64,000 bases of DNA from Anaeromyxobacter oryzisoli (GTDB lineage: Bacteria; Myxococcota; Myxococcia; Myxococcales; Anaeromyxobacteraceae): assembly GCF_022690765.1 (NCBI RefSeq), contig NZ_JALCZA010000019.1, positions 1 to 64,000 on the forward strand. Direction: 5' to 3'. Positions 56,167 to 64,000 of this stretch are shown piece after piece. Position 1 is the first letter of the stretch; the number at the start of each line of letters is the position of its first letter. The notes under the pieces were generated by a model, which was given only the letters and a program-made list of their open reading frames with translations, ran no database searches and had not been told where the DNA came from. Both the position numbers and the translations under genes were made by a program.

Positions 56167-56227
56167 GCCCACCTTGGACCGGACCATGAACCTTCGAAGA
56201 ACGCCGCCCGCCGCGTGCAGGAGCTCG

Positions 56228-56791
56228 ATGCGAGTGGGGGTCGCCATGAGCCTCCTCGCGCTGTCGCTCGGCTGCGGCGGCGGCCGCGCCCGGCGGGGCT
56301 TCCAGGACTCGAACATGGACTTCGCCGCCGTCAAGACGGTGGCGGTCCTCCCGTTCTCGAACCTCTCCCGCGACGCGGCCGCGGCGGACCGGGTCCGCGA
56401 GGTCTTCTCCAGCATGCTCCTCGCCTCGGGCGCGGTGTACGTGCTCCCGCCGGGCGAGGTGGTGCGGGGGTACACGCGGCTCGCCGTCACCGACCCGCGG
56501 GCGCCCAGCGTCGAGGAGATCACGAAGCTCGGCGGGCTGCTGAAGGCCGACGCGATCATCCGCGGCGTGGTGAAGGAGTACGGCGAGGTCCGCTCCGGCA
56601 GCTCGGCCGGGAACGTGCTGTCCGTGAGCCTCGAGATGTACGAGACCTCGACCGGGAGGATCGTCTGGTCGGCGACCTCGACCAAGGGGGGCATCGGGTT
56701 CGGGGATCGCCTCCTCGGCGGCGGTGGCGAGCCGATGGAACAAGTCACCGAGCAGGTTGCGGATGACCTCCTCGACAAGCTCTTCCGCTGA
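56228..56791 (+). CDS. GNA1162/CsgG-like lipoprotein
   Basis: 187 residues from the ATG at 56228, preferred for its AGGAG site; an ATG at 56186 would add 14 residues. Lipobox LLALSLGCGG. The fold resembles the GNA1162/DUF799 and CsgG N-terminal group: FAAVKTVAVLPFSNLSRDAA, VREVFSSMLLASGAVYVLP, LKADAIIRGVVKEYGEV, SVSLEMYETSTGRIVWSAT. CsgG proteins form the curli-secretion channel; GNA1162 proteins are small relatives without the pore. The 3' end overlaps the next gene by 29 bp. Likely an outer-membrane assembly factor for the locus. Confidence 0.8.
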   Translation: MRVGVAMSLLALSLGCGGGRARRGFQDSNMDFAAVKTVAVLPFSNLSRDAAAADRVREVFSSMLLASGAVYVLPPGEVVRGYTRLAVTDPRAPSVEEITKLGGLLKADAIIRGVVKEYGEVRSGSSAGNVLSVSLEMYETSTGRIVWSATSTKGGIGFGDRLLGGGGEPMEQVTEQVADDLLDKLFR

Positions 56792-58064
56792 GCGGCGCGC
56801 GCTCGCGCTCGCCGTCGCGCTCGCCGCGGCGGCGCTGGGCGGCTGCGCCTCGCACCGGGCGGCGGCCCCGCCCGCGGCGCTCGAGGGCGTCGGCCCCGGG
56901 GGCCCGCGCGTCGCGCTGTTCCCGCTGGAGAACCTGGCGGCGTCGTCCACGCCGGTGGGGAAGCTCTCGGCGGCGATCGAGGCCGAGCTCGGCCGGCGCG
57001 GCGTCGAGGTCGCCGCGCGCGACGACGTGGAGACGTTCCTGCGGGCGCACCGGATCCGCAACACCGCCGGGGTGGACCAGGAGACCGCCCGCGCCGCGCG
57101 CGAGGAGCTGCACGTCGACGCGATCCTCGTCTCGGCCGTCCAGGTCTACGCCGTGCGCCCGTGGCCGCGGCTCGGGCTCGCCCTGCGGCTGGTCGGCGTC
57201 CGGGGGGAGGAGCCGGTGGTCCTCTGGGTGGACCAGGTCTCGAGGTCGGGGAACGAGGCGCCGGGCCTGCTCGGGCTCGGCCTCGTCCGGAGCATGGACC
57301 GGCTCCAGGCGCAGGTCCTCGAGCGGCTCGGCGACTCGCTCGCGGGGTACCTGGCCGGCCGCGGCGCGCCCGCGCCGCTGTGCGCGGGCGACGGGCGGTT
57401 CGACCCGCGCATCAGCTACCGCGCGCCCCAGCTCGCGCAGGGGCGGCGCTACACCGTCGCGATCCTGCCGTTCGTGAACGCCTCCGAGCGGCGCCACGCG
57501 GGCGAGCTGGTCGCCCTCGAGTTCGTGCGCCAGCTCCGGGCCCGGGACCGGTTCACGGTGATCGACCCCGGCGAGGTCCGGGATCAGCTCCTCCGGTACC
57601 GGCTCATCATGGAGGGCGGGCTCTCCCTCGACTACGCGATGACGCTGCTCAAGGTGCTGCGCGCCGATCTCGTCGTCGCGGGCACCGTCCGCGAGTACCT
57701 GGACGGCGACACGCCGCGGGTGAGCTTCACCGCCTTCGCCCTGGACCGGGAGAGCGGCGGCGTCGCGTGGGAGGCGTCGTCGATCGGCACCGGCCGGGAC
57801 GGCGTGTTCTTCTACGACGCCGGTTCGGTGGGCACCGTCGGCGAGCTGACCTGCCGGATGGCGAGGCGCGCCATCGACCAGCTCGCCGCGGGCGGCGGGC
57901 GGCGCCCGCTCACCGCGCCGGCGATCCCCGTCGGCCCGCTCGTGCCCGCCGAGTCCGACGAGTCCGACGAGGCCGCGGCCCCTGCCTCCTCCGCGGGGGA
58001 GCCCGCGCCGCCGTCCGGCGCGCCGGCCGTGTCGCCGGCGCGCGGCGGGGAGGGGACGCGGTGA
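56763..58064 (+). CDS. Lipoprotein with two GNA1162/CsgG-like domains
   Basis: 433 residues from the ATG at 56763 inside the previous gene. Lipobox AAALGGCASH. Two tandem copies of the same fold appear: first GPRVALFPLENLAAS ... GRRGVEVAARDDVETFLRAH ... ELHVDAILVSAVQVYA, then YTVAILPFVNASERRHAGEL ... RDRFTVIDPGEVRDQLLRYR ... VLRADLVVAGTVREYLDG. The C-terminal 50 residues are Pro/Ala/Ser/Asp-rich and probably disordered. Together with the preceding single-domain lipoprotein it gives three copies of this fold in a row. Presumably a periplasmic-facing outer-membrane complex supporting barrel assembly or filament export. Confidence 0.8.
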   Translation: MTSSTSSSAERRALALAVALAAAALGGCASHRAAAPPAALEGVGPGGPRVALFPLENLAASSTPVGKLSAAIEAELGRRGVEVAARDDVETFLRAHRIRNTAGVDQETARAAREELHVDAILVSAVQVYAVRPWPRLGLALRLVGVRGEEPVVLWVDQVSRSGNEAPGLLGLGLVRSMDRLQAQVLERLGDSLAGYLAGRGAPAPLCAGDGRFDPRISYRAPQLAQGRRYTVAILPFVNASERRHAGELVALEFVRQLRARDRFTVIDPGEVRDQLLRYRLIMEGGLSLDYAMTLLKVLRADLVVAGTVREYLDGDTPRVSFTAFALDRESGGVAWEASSIGTGRDGVFFYDAGSVGTVGELTCRMARRAIDQLAAGGGRRPLTAPAIPVGPLVPAESDESDEAAAPASSAGEPAPPSGAPAVSPARGGEGTR

Positions 58065-58278
58065 TCGGGCCGGCGCAACATCGTCGGCCCGGCGGGCGCC
58101 GCGGCGCAGACCTTGCGGCACAAACGAATCGGGGCCGCGCGATCGCGGCCTCGGAGCCCGGAATCCGGCCCGGATCCCGCGACGCGCCTGGGCACATGCG
58201 TTGCAGCCCGGGGCGCACGGCACCCTCTCACCCGCCACGCGCGCGAGCCGCGAACCATTGCGGCTCCAAAGGAGACAC

Positions 58279-60051
58279 GTGAAGAACCGGTTCATCCTCC
58301 TGGCCCTCCTCGCGGTGCCCCTCGCCGGCGGCGCGGATCCCGGCGCTCCCTCCGGCGCGAGCCACGGCGCGAAGGGCGCAGGCGCCAACGCGCGCCCCGC
58401 GGGCGCGAAGCCGGCGCCCGCGACCGCTTCCGGGGAGATGAGCGCCTACCTGACGCGGCCGGACCGCAAGGTGCCGCTCTTCTCGGAGCGGTTCGCGACG
58501 ACGCCGGTCGCGACGGTGGACGACGAGGTCATCACGCTCCGGCAGCTCGACGACGCCCTCGCCGGCGCGCACGCGCAGCACAAGCAGGGCGACCACGCGA
58601 AGACGGACGTCGGCCCCATCCTCGATCGGCTGATCGACATGCGGCTCCTCGTGCTCGAGGCCCGCGACATGGAGCTGGACAAGCTCCCGAAGGTCCGCGC
58701 CGCGGTCGCCGCCTTCGAGCAGGCGGAGCTGCGGTCCGCGGTGGAGCGGCGGGCGACCCGCGGGCTGAAGCCGGACGCCATGGAGGTGGAGCAGAAGTAC
58801 CGGGAGAGCGTGAAGCACTGGAAGATCCGGTCGGTGCTGTTCCCGGCCGAGGTGGACGCGAAGGCGTTCGCGGCGCAGGTGAAGGCGGGGAAGGCCTACC
58901 CGGCGCTCGCGAAGCAGGCCCTCGCGAGCAAGAAGGCGAAGGGGCAGGCCGGCGCGCAGTCGGTCGGCGCGAAGGACATGCTGCCGAAGGTGCTCGCCGC
59001 CGTGAGCGCCCTGAAGCCCGGCGACACGACGGATCCCGTCGCCGTGGAGGGCGGGTTCGCGGTCGTCCACCTCGACGGGCTCCAGTACCCGGACGACCGT
59101 GCCGCGCGCGCCAAGGCCGAGGCCGAGTCCGTCGAGCGCAGGCAGGCCGTGGAGCTGCAGCGCTACCGGGCCGATCTGGAGAAGCGGTACGCCCGGATCG
59201 ACCTCAAGCTCCTCCAGGCGCTCGACTTCGAGGCCAAGAAGCCCGGCTTCGAGGCGATGAAGAAGGACCGGCGGACCGTCGCGACGATCGCGGGCGAGGG
59301 ACCGATCACGGTGGGTGAGCTGACCACGGAGCTCGAGGCCGGCTTCTTCCACGGGATGGAGGGCCCGATCAAGGAGAAGCGGGTCAACTCGCACAAGGAC
59401 GAGGCCCTCCGGGTGATGGTGACGAAGCGCCTCTTCCTGAAGGAGGCGAAGCGGCTCGGGATCGCGAGCACCGCCGAGTACCGCGACGCGGTCGCGGAGT
59501 TCGAGCGCGGCCAGCTCTTCGGCCAGCTCGCCGAGAAGGTGATCATCCCCGACGTGAAGGTGATGGAGGTCGAGGGGAAGGACTACTACGCGAAGCACAA
59601 GGCGGAGTTCACCTACCCCGCCTTCTACCGGCTCGAGGGGCTCGCGTTCTCGTCCTCGCGGGCGGCGCAGGCCGCGCTGAAGCGGCTCCAGGCCGGGACC
59701 GAGTTCAAGTGGCTCCGCGCCAACTCCGACGGGCTCATCCCCGCCGACAAGCAGCAGCTCCAGCTCGAGGGCACCACCTTCAGCGCGAAGTCGCTGCCGC
59801 CGGAGCTCGTGTCCGCGCTGGCCGGCGCCGGCCGGGGCGACTACCGCCTCTTCGAGACCGCCGGCCCCCAGTACTACGTGGTGCACGTCCTCGAGCAGGC
59901 CGCGCCCAAGGAGCAGCCGTACGCCTCCGTCCGCGACGGCATCGTGAAGCGGGTCTTCTCCGAGAACCTGGCGAAGGCGATCAAGGAGTACGCCGCGAAG
60001 CTGCGGAAGACCCACAAGGTCGAGGTCTTCATCACCCGGATCGGCGACTAG
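58279..60051 (+). CDS. Periplasmic SurA/parvulin-like chaperone
   Basis: 590 residues from a GTG with AAAGGAG ahead. The signal peptide (RFILLALLAVPLAGGA) is followed by an Ala/Gly-rich spacer. A SurA_N-like helical region (ATVDDEVITLRQLDDALAG, ILDRLIDMRLLVLEARDMEL) leads into a first parvulin-like domain (HWKIRSVLFPAEVDAKAF ... LKPGDTTDPVAVEGGFAVVH). A second helical plus parvulin unit follows (TVATIAGEGPITVGELTTEL; FTYPAFYRLEGLAFSSSRAA ... QYYVVHVLEQAAPKEQ). Such chaperones isomerise prolyl bonds and escort outer-membrane and secreted proteins. It lies 214 bp after the double-domain lipoprotein and 24 bp before the 26-haem gene, so it should help fold the barrel or the cytochromes. Confidence 0.85.
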   Translation: MKNRFILLALLAVPLAGGADPGAPSGASHGAKGAGANARPAGAKPAPATASGEMSAYLTRPDRKVPLFSERFATTPVATVDDEVITLRQLDDALAGAHAQHKQGDHAKTDVGPILDRLIDMRLLVLEARDMELDKLPKVRAAVAAFEQAELRSAVERRATRGLKPDAMEVEQKYRESVKHWKIRSVLFPAEVDAKAFAAQVKAGKAYPALAKQALASKKAKGQAGAQSVGAKDMLPKVLAAVSALKPGDTTDPVAVEGGFAVVHLDGLQYPDDRAARAKAEAESVERRQAVELQRYRADLEKRYARIDLKLLQALDFEAKKPGFEAMKKDRRTVATIAGEGPITVGELTTELEAGFFHGMEGPIKEKRVNSHKDEALRVMVTKRLFLKEAKRLGIASTAEYRDAVAEFERGQLFGQLAEKVIIPDVKVMEVEGKDYYAKHKAEFTYPAFYRLEGLAFSSSRAAQAALKRLQAGTEFKWLRANSDGLIPADKQQLQLEGTTFSAKSLPPELVSALAGAGRGDYRLFETAGPQYYVVHVLEQAAPKEQPYASVRDGIVKRVFSENLAKAIKEYAAKLRKTHKVEVFITRIGD

Positions 60052-60075
60052 CGCCGGCCTCGCGAGGAATTCGAA

Positions 60076-62031
60076 GTGACCAGCCACTCCGCAAGTCGAG
60101 GTCTCGTCGGGCTCGCGGCGCTCTGCGCCGCCGCCCTGCTCGCCGCGCCCGCGCCGGCCGCGGCCGATCGCGGGTTCAAGAAGAAGGACTGCATCGACTG
60201 CCACAAGAAGGAGGTCGATGGCTTCGCGAGCCTGAAGGTGGTCCACCCGCAGGTCAAGGCCAGGGCCTGCGACCAGTGCCACCTGCGCCACGGCATCGTC
60301 GGCAAGCTCGTGCTGAAGGAGCCCGGCAACCAGCTCTGCTACGGCTGCCACAAGCGCGAGGCGATCGGCATGAACAAGCCGAACGTCCACAAGGTCCTGC
60401 GGAACGGGTCCTGCGGCAAGTGCCACGACGCGCACGGCTCGAACGCGCCGCACATGCTCAAGGCGACCGGCAACGACGCGTGCTTCCAGTGCCACGATCG
60501 CGCGCCGTTCCAGCGGAAGCAGGTGCACGCGGTCCTCGCGAAGGACGGCTGCCTCGCGTGCCACGCCGCGCACGCCTCCGACGCGCCGCAGCTCCTCGTG
60601 AAGGAGCAGGGGAAGCTCTGCACCGGCTGCCACTCCCCCGCGGCGGGCGGCTTCAAGAAGGCGCACGGCAACTACCCCGTCGAGACGCGGGCGTGCACCC
60701 GCTGCCACGATCCGCACTCCTCGGACGGCAAGAAGCTCCTCAAGGCCTCCGTCCACCCGCCGGTCGCGGACTCGTCGTGCAGCGACTGCCACGCCGCCGC
60801 GACGTCGCCGAAGCCGTTCGGCACGAGCGACGCGGGCGGGGCCCTGTGCGCCAACTGCCACGAGGCGGGCAAGCTCGACGGCGGCGGCGCCGTCGTCCAC
60901 GCGCCGGTGAAGAAGGGCGAGTGCCTCTCGTGCCACGACCCGCACGCGTCGCCGAACAAGGCGATGACGCGGCTCGGCGGCGAGGCGCTCTGCAAGTCGT
61001 GCCACGCCCGGATGGCGGAGACGCCCTCGTTCCCGCACAAGGCCATGGCGGGCGGGTGCGTGGCGTGCCACCGGCCGCACGCGTCGGCCCAGAAGCGGCT
61101 GCTCAAGACGGACGAGGCGGCGCTGTGCGCCTCGTGCCACGCCAAGGTGGAGGCCGCGAAGGCCAAGGTGGTCCACCCGCCCTTCGCGAAGAAGGACTGC
61201 ACCGCCTGCCACGACCCCCACGGCTCGGGCGTGAAGGGGATGCTGGCCGGCCGGCCCGACAAGGTCTGCTACCGCTGCCACGCGGACCTCGAGGCGAAGT
61301 TCGTCAAGACGTACACGCACAAGCCCGTGCTGCAGGGGAGCTGCACCGCCTGCCACCAGGGGCACGTCTCGGACAACCCCAAGCTCCTCCGGGCGGCCGG
61401 CGCGAAGCTCTGCCAGACCTGCCACGCCGACCTCATGAAGGCGTCGCCCGGCATGACGACGCACCCGCCGTTCGCGAGCGGCGACTGCCTCGACTGCCAC
61501 GATCCGCACGGCTCCAACTCGAAGGGGATGCTGTCGGCGGACGCGAAGACGACGTGCATGAACTGCCACGGCGACCTGGACAAGACGGCGAAGGCCGCGA
61601 AGAGCGTCCACGCCGCGTTCGCCGCGGGCGACTGCACCGGCTGCCACAGCCCGCACCAGTCGAAGATGCGGTACCTCATGGTCGCCGGCACGCCCGACGT
61701 CTGCTACGGCTGCCACAAGGGGCTGAAGGAGCGGATCACGAAGCAGAAGGCCCACCCTCCGGTGGAGGACTGCTTCAACTGCCACAAGCCCCACTCCGCG
61801 CCCCAGGCGAAGCTGACCGCGCAGCCGCTGCAGGAGCTCTGCGGCCAGTGCCACGACCTGAAGGACAAGGCGTTCGCCAAGGCGCACATCGGGATCCAGG
61901 CCGCGGACATCACCTGCACGAGCTGCCACGACCCGCACGCCTCACCGGATCCGAAGATGTTCAAGAGCACGATCCACGCGCCGTTCGCGGCCCGACAGTG
62001 CGACAGCTGCCACGTCGTGGAACCGAAGTAG
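60076..62031 (+). CDS. 26-haem c-type cytochrome
   Basis: 651 residues from a GTG with GAGGAA ahead. The signal peptide ends near APAAADRG. I count 26 CXXCH motifs, one every 24 residues or so, from CIDCH to CDSCH. They alternate between CxxCH with a following PH/AH element (CHDPHGS, CHDPHAS, CHRPHAS) and plain CxxCH (the doubled-CXXCH pattern), with extra His (VHPP, VHAP) as likely sixth ligands. Lys-rich linkers make it basic. No other domain. Such long haem strings act as periplasmic or outer-surface electron wires. It follows the parvulin-like chaperone by 24 bp and precedes the 16-haem gene by 13 bp. Confidence 0.93.
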   Translation: MTSHSASRGLVGLAALCAAALLAAPAPAAADRGFKKKDCIDCHKKEVDGFASLKVVHPQVKARACDQCHLRHGIVGKLVLKEPGNQLCYGCHKREAIGMNKPNVHKVLRNGSCGKCHDAHGSNAPHMLKATGNDACFQCHDRAPFQRKQVHAVLAKDGCLACHAAHASDAPQLLVKEQGKLCTGCHSPAAGGFKKAHGNYPVETRACTRCHDPHSSDGKKLLKASVHPPVADSSCSDCHAAATSPKPFGTSDAGGALCANCHEAGKLDGGGAVVHAPVKKGECLSCHDPHASPNKAMTRLGGEALCKSCHARMAETPSFPHKAMAGGCVACHRPHASAQKRLLKTDEAALCASCHAKVEAAKAKVVHPPFAKKDCTACHDPHGSGVKGMLAGRPDKVCYRCHADLEAKFVKTYTHKPVLQGSCTACHQGHVSDNPKLLRAAGAKLCQTCHADLMKASPGMTTHPPFASGDCLDCHDPHGSNSKGMLSADAKTTCMNCHGDLDKTAKAAKSVHAAFAAGDCTGCHSPHQSKMRYLMVAGTPDVCYGCHKGLKERITKQKAHPPVEDCFNCHKPHSAPQAKLTAQPLQELCGQCHDLKDKAFAKAHIGIQAADITCTSCHDPHASPDPKMFKSTIHAPFAARQCDSCHVVEPK

Positions 62032-62044
62032 GGAGACGCGCACG

Positions 62045-63319
62045 ATGAGCTCGTCGATCGGCATTCTCCTCGCGCTGTCCCTCGCCGCGGCCCCCGCCGC
62101 GGGCTCGCGGGCGGCGCCGGCCCAGGGCAAGCTGAAGCTCAAGCCCGGCGCCTCGGGGCAGGTCTGCCTCGAGTGCCACTCGGACTTCCAGAAGCTGCTC
62201 CAGAAGAAGTTCGTCCACACCCCGGTCCGCGCGAAGGACTGCACGGGCTGCCACAGCCCGCACGCCTCCGAGCACGGGAAGCTGCTCGCCGCCGAGGGCG
62301 GCGAGGTGTGCCTGAGCTGCCACTCGGTCACGCCGGCGGCGGCGAAGAGCACGCACAAGCCGGTGGCGGAGAACCGCTGCCGCGAGTGTCACGACCCGCA
62401 CGCGTCGGACGCCCAGTTCAACCTGGTGAAGGCCGGGAACGACCTGTGCGGGAAGTGCCACGCCGGGATCGTGACGGCGGCCAAGGACGCGAAGTTCAAG
62501 CACCGACCGGTGGTGTCGTCGGGCTGCACGGCGTGCCACGAGGTCCACGGCTCGGCCAAGGGGGCGACCCTCCTCAAGGCCGACGTGCCCGGACTCTGCA
62601 CGTCGTGCCACAAGGTGGACCGGCCGATCTTCGCCCAGCAGCACGGCGGGTACGCGGTCGGCACCGCGCGGTGCACGAGCTGCCACGATCCCCACGGCTC
62701 GAACGCCCGCTCCATGCTGCGGAACAATGTCCATCCCCCCGTCGCCGGCGGCCAGTGCTCGAAGTGCCACGAGCCGCCCGGCTCGCCCAACAAGTTCAAG
62801 CCGCGCCAGGCGGGGATGGCCCTCTGCCGCGGGTGCCACAACCAGGTCGTGAACGCGATGCTCGACAAGAGCCGCGTGCACCGCGCGGTGACCGAGGGCG
62901 ACTCCTGCCTGAACTGCCACACGCCGCACGCCTCCTCCGAGCCGAAGCTCGTGAAGGCGAACCTCGTCGCGGTCTGCGGCGCCTGCCACGGCGCGACCAT
63001 CGCCCGGCAGGCGCGGTCCGAGACCCCGCACGCGCCCATGAAGGATGGGCGGTGCGCGAAGTGCCACGACCCGCACTCGTCGAGCTCGGCCCTCATGTTC
63101 AACGCGAAGGACAGCGTCGAGCTCTGCGGGCGCTGTCACGACTGGCAGAAGCACTCCACGCACCCGGTCGGCGCGAAGTACAAGGACCCGCGGAACCGGA
63201 ACCTCACGCTCGAGTGCGTCTCCTGCCACCGCGCCCACGGGACCGAGTTCAAGCACCTCATCCCGTACGCGACGACCACGGCCCTGTGCACCAAGTGCCA
63301 CGAGCAGTTCCGGAGGTGA
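62045..63319 (+). CDS. 16-haem c-type cytochrome
   Basis: 424 residues with GGGAGA ahead of the ATG and a signal peptide (GILLALSLAAAPAAGSRA). I count 16 CXXCH motifs from CLECH to CTKCH, of the same doubled-CXXCH type as the preceding protein (CHSPHAS, CHDPHAS, CHDPHGS, CHTPHAS), so the two are probably diverged copies. The first half follows the regular pattern; near the C-terminus the spacing widens (HDWQKHSTHPVGAKYKDPRN). It ends with a basic tail EQFRR. The NHL-protein gene follows within 5 bp. Likely carries electrons between the 26-haem protein and a partner. Confidence 0.93.
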   Translation: MSSSIGILLALSLAAAPAAGSRAAPAQGKLKLKPGASGQVCLECHSDFQKLLQKKFVHTPVRAKDCTGCHSPHASEHGKLLAAEGGEVCLSCHSVTPAAAKSTHKPVAENRCRECHDPHASDAQFNLVKAGNDLCGKCHAGIVTAAKDAKFKHRPVVSSGCTACHEVHGSAKGATLLKADVPGLCTSCHKVDRPIFAQQHGGYAVGTARCTSCHDPHGSNARSMLRNNVHPPVAGGQCSKCHEPPGSPNKFKPRQAGMALCRGCHNQVVNAMLDKSRVHRAVTEGDSCLNCHTPHASSEPKLVKANLVAVCGACHGATIARQARSETPHAPMKDGRCAKCHDPHSSSSALMFNAKDSVELCGRCHDWQKHSTHPVGAKYKDPRNRNLTLECVSCHRAHGTEFKHLIPYATTTALCTKCHEQFRR

Positions 63320-63324
63320 TCACG

Positions 63325-64000
63325 GTGTCCAACGCGACGAAGCTCCTCGCCCTCGCGGCGGCGGCCCTCGGACCGGTTCTGGTCCGGGCCGAGCCGGTGG
63401 TGTTCACCTACACGGAGGCGGTCTACATCGACTCGAAGGAGGGGCCGCTCCGGTCGCCTGAGGGCGTGGCCTGCGACGACCGCGGCGCCCTGGTCGTGGC
63501 GGACACCGGGAACTCCCGGCTCGTCACGTACGCCGTCCGCGAGGACGGCGTCGGGGCGGGGACCGAGCTGAAGGTCCCCCAGCTCGTCGCCCCCGTGCGC
63601 GTGCAGCTCGATCCGCAGGGCGGGACGGTCGTGCTGGACCGCAAGGGATCGCGCCTCCTCCGCTTTGACGCGAAGGGCGCGTACGTCGGCGCCGTCGAGC
63701 CGAAGGGCGATCTCCCCGGGACGTTCGCGCCGGTCGCCTTCAAGCTGGACGCCGACCGGAACGTCTGGGCCCTCGACGGCGCGGGCCGCGTGGTCGTGCT
63801 CGATCCCGCGGGCGCGGTGACGCGCACCCTCGCGCTCCCGAAGGGCGTCTTCACGGACCTCGCCGTGGACGCCGCCGGCACGGTCTACGCCGTGGACGCG
63901 GGGCAGGCGATGGTCTGGTCCGCCGCGAAGGGCGCGACCGCGTTCACGTCGCTCTCGAAGAGCCTCAAGGACGAGATGAGCTTCCCGGCGTACCTCGTGG
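63325..64000 (+). CDS. NHL-repeat protein, N-terminal part (runs off the window)
   Basis: 225 residues visible from a GTG at 63325, with GGAGG about 8 bases ahead and only 5 bp after the 16-haem stop. The signal peptide (LLALAAAALGPVLVRAEP) is followed by propeller strands: GPLRSPEGVACDDRGALVVA, DTGNSRLVTYAV, RVQLDPQGGTVVLDRKGSRL, FKLDADRNVWALDGAGRVVV, DLAVDAAGTVYAVDAGQ. The C-terminus lies beyond the window. It is the second NHL propeller of the locus and is probably co-transcribed with the two large cytochromes. Confidence 0.88.
   Translation, partial: MSNATKLLALAAAALGPVLVRAEPVVFTYTEAVYIDSKEGPLRSPEGVACDDRGALVVADTGNSRLVTYAVREDGVGAGTELKVPQLVAPVRVQLDPQGGTVVLDRKGSRLLRFDAKGAYVGAVEPKGDLPGTFAPVAFKLDADRNVWALDGAGRVVVLDPAGAVTRTLALPKGVFTDLAVDAAGTVYAVDAGQAMVWSAAKGATAFTSLSKSLKDEMSFPAYLV

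Overview
The window looks like chromosome of a very GC-rich myxobacterium of the Anaeromyxobacter type (Myxococcota). The pointers are codons that nearly always end in G or C, many GTG starts, a large set of multihaem c-type cytochromes, cysteine-rich myxobacterial lipoproteins, and an assortment of respiratory and stress genes. No tRNA, rRNA, CRISPR array, integrase or insertion sequence was recognised. The assignment rests on gene content and is an inference.

Layout. Positions 1-7.0 kb hold three secreted or low-complexity proteins, a PLP aminotransferase, a porin plus small phosphate-binding-protein-like pair, and a methyl-accepting chemotaxis protein. Positions 7-16.4 kb are a minus-strand block: aldo/keto reductase, a GuaB1-type IMP dehydrogenase/GMP reductase, a P-type Ca2+-like ATPase, and one 1224-residue polypeptide joining acetate kinase to phosphoketolase. 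Positions 16.5-25.3 kb carry a FetAB-like ABC exporter, a cysteine-less DksA/TraR-like protein, pirin, MscL, a DUF3187-like protein, and a translationally coupled Hsp20-Lon pair. Positions 25.4-43.9 kb are a mixed region: a DUF2239-SnoaL fusion with a near-leaderless promoter, a DJ-1/AraC regulator divergent from an MFS transporter, glycerate kinase, transketolase, a CPA2 antiporter, ArgG, quinol-type nitric oxide reductase, a RIO-family kinase whose tail overlaps a convergent glycosyltransferase, a VWA-like lipoprotein and UspA.

Positions 44-64 kb are the standout. A large cysteine-repeat lipoprotein is followed by a probable decahaem cytochrome with FN3 domains, a short-period tandem-repeat segment, an NHL-propeller protein, and a clear homologue of Geobacter OmcS, the hexahaem cytochrome that polymerises into extracellular nanowires. 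A strong intrinsic terminator sits directly after omcS. Twelve bases past its T run a tightly packed gene set begins: a propeller lipoprotein, a large outer-membrane beta-barrel with a discoidin-like insert, two lipoproteins with GNA1162/CsgG-like domains, a SurA/parvulin-like chaperone, a 26-haem cytochrome, a 16-haem cytochrome and a second NHL protein that runs off the window. The most economical reading is a locus for making, exporting and electrically connecting OmcS-type filaments. The filament subunit is recognised with high confidence; the roles of the partners are inferred from their types and positions.
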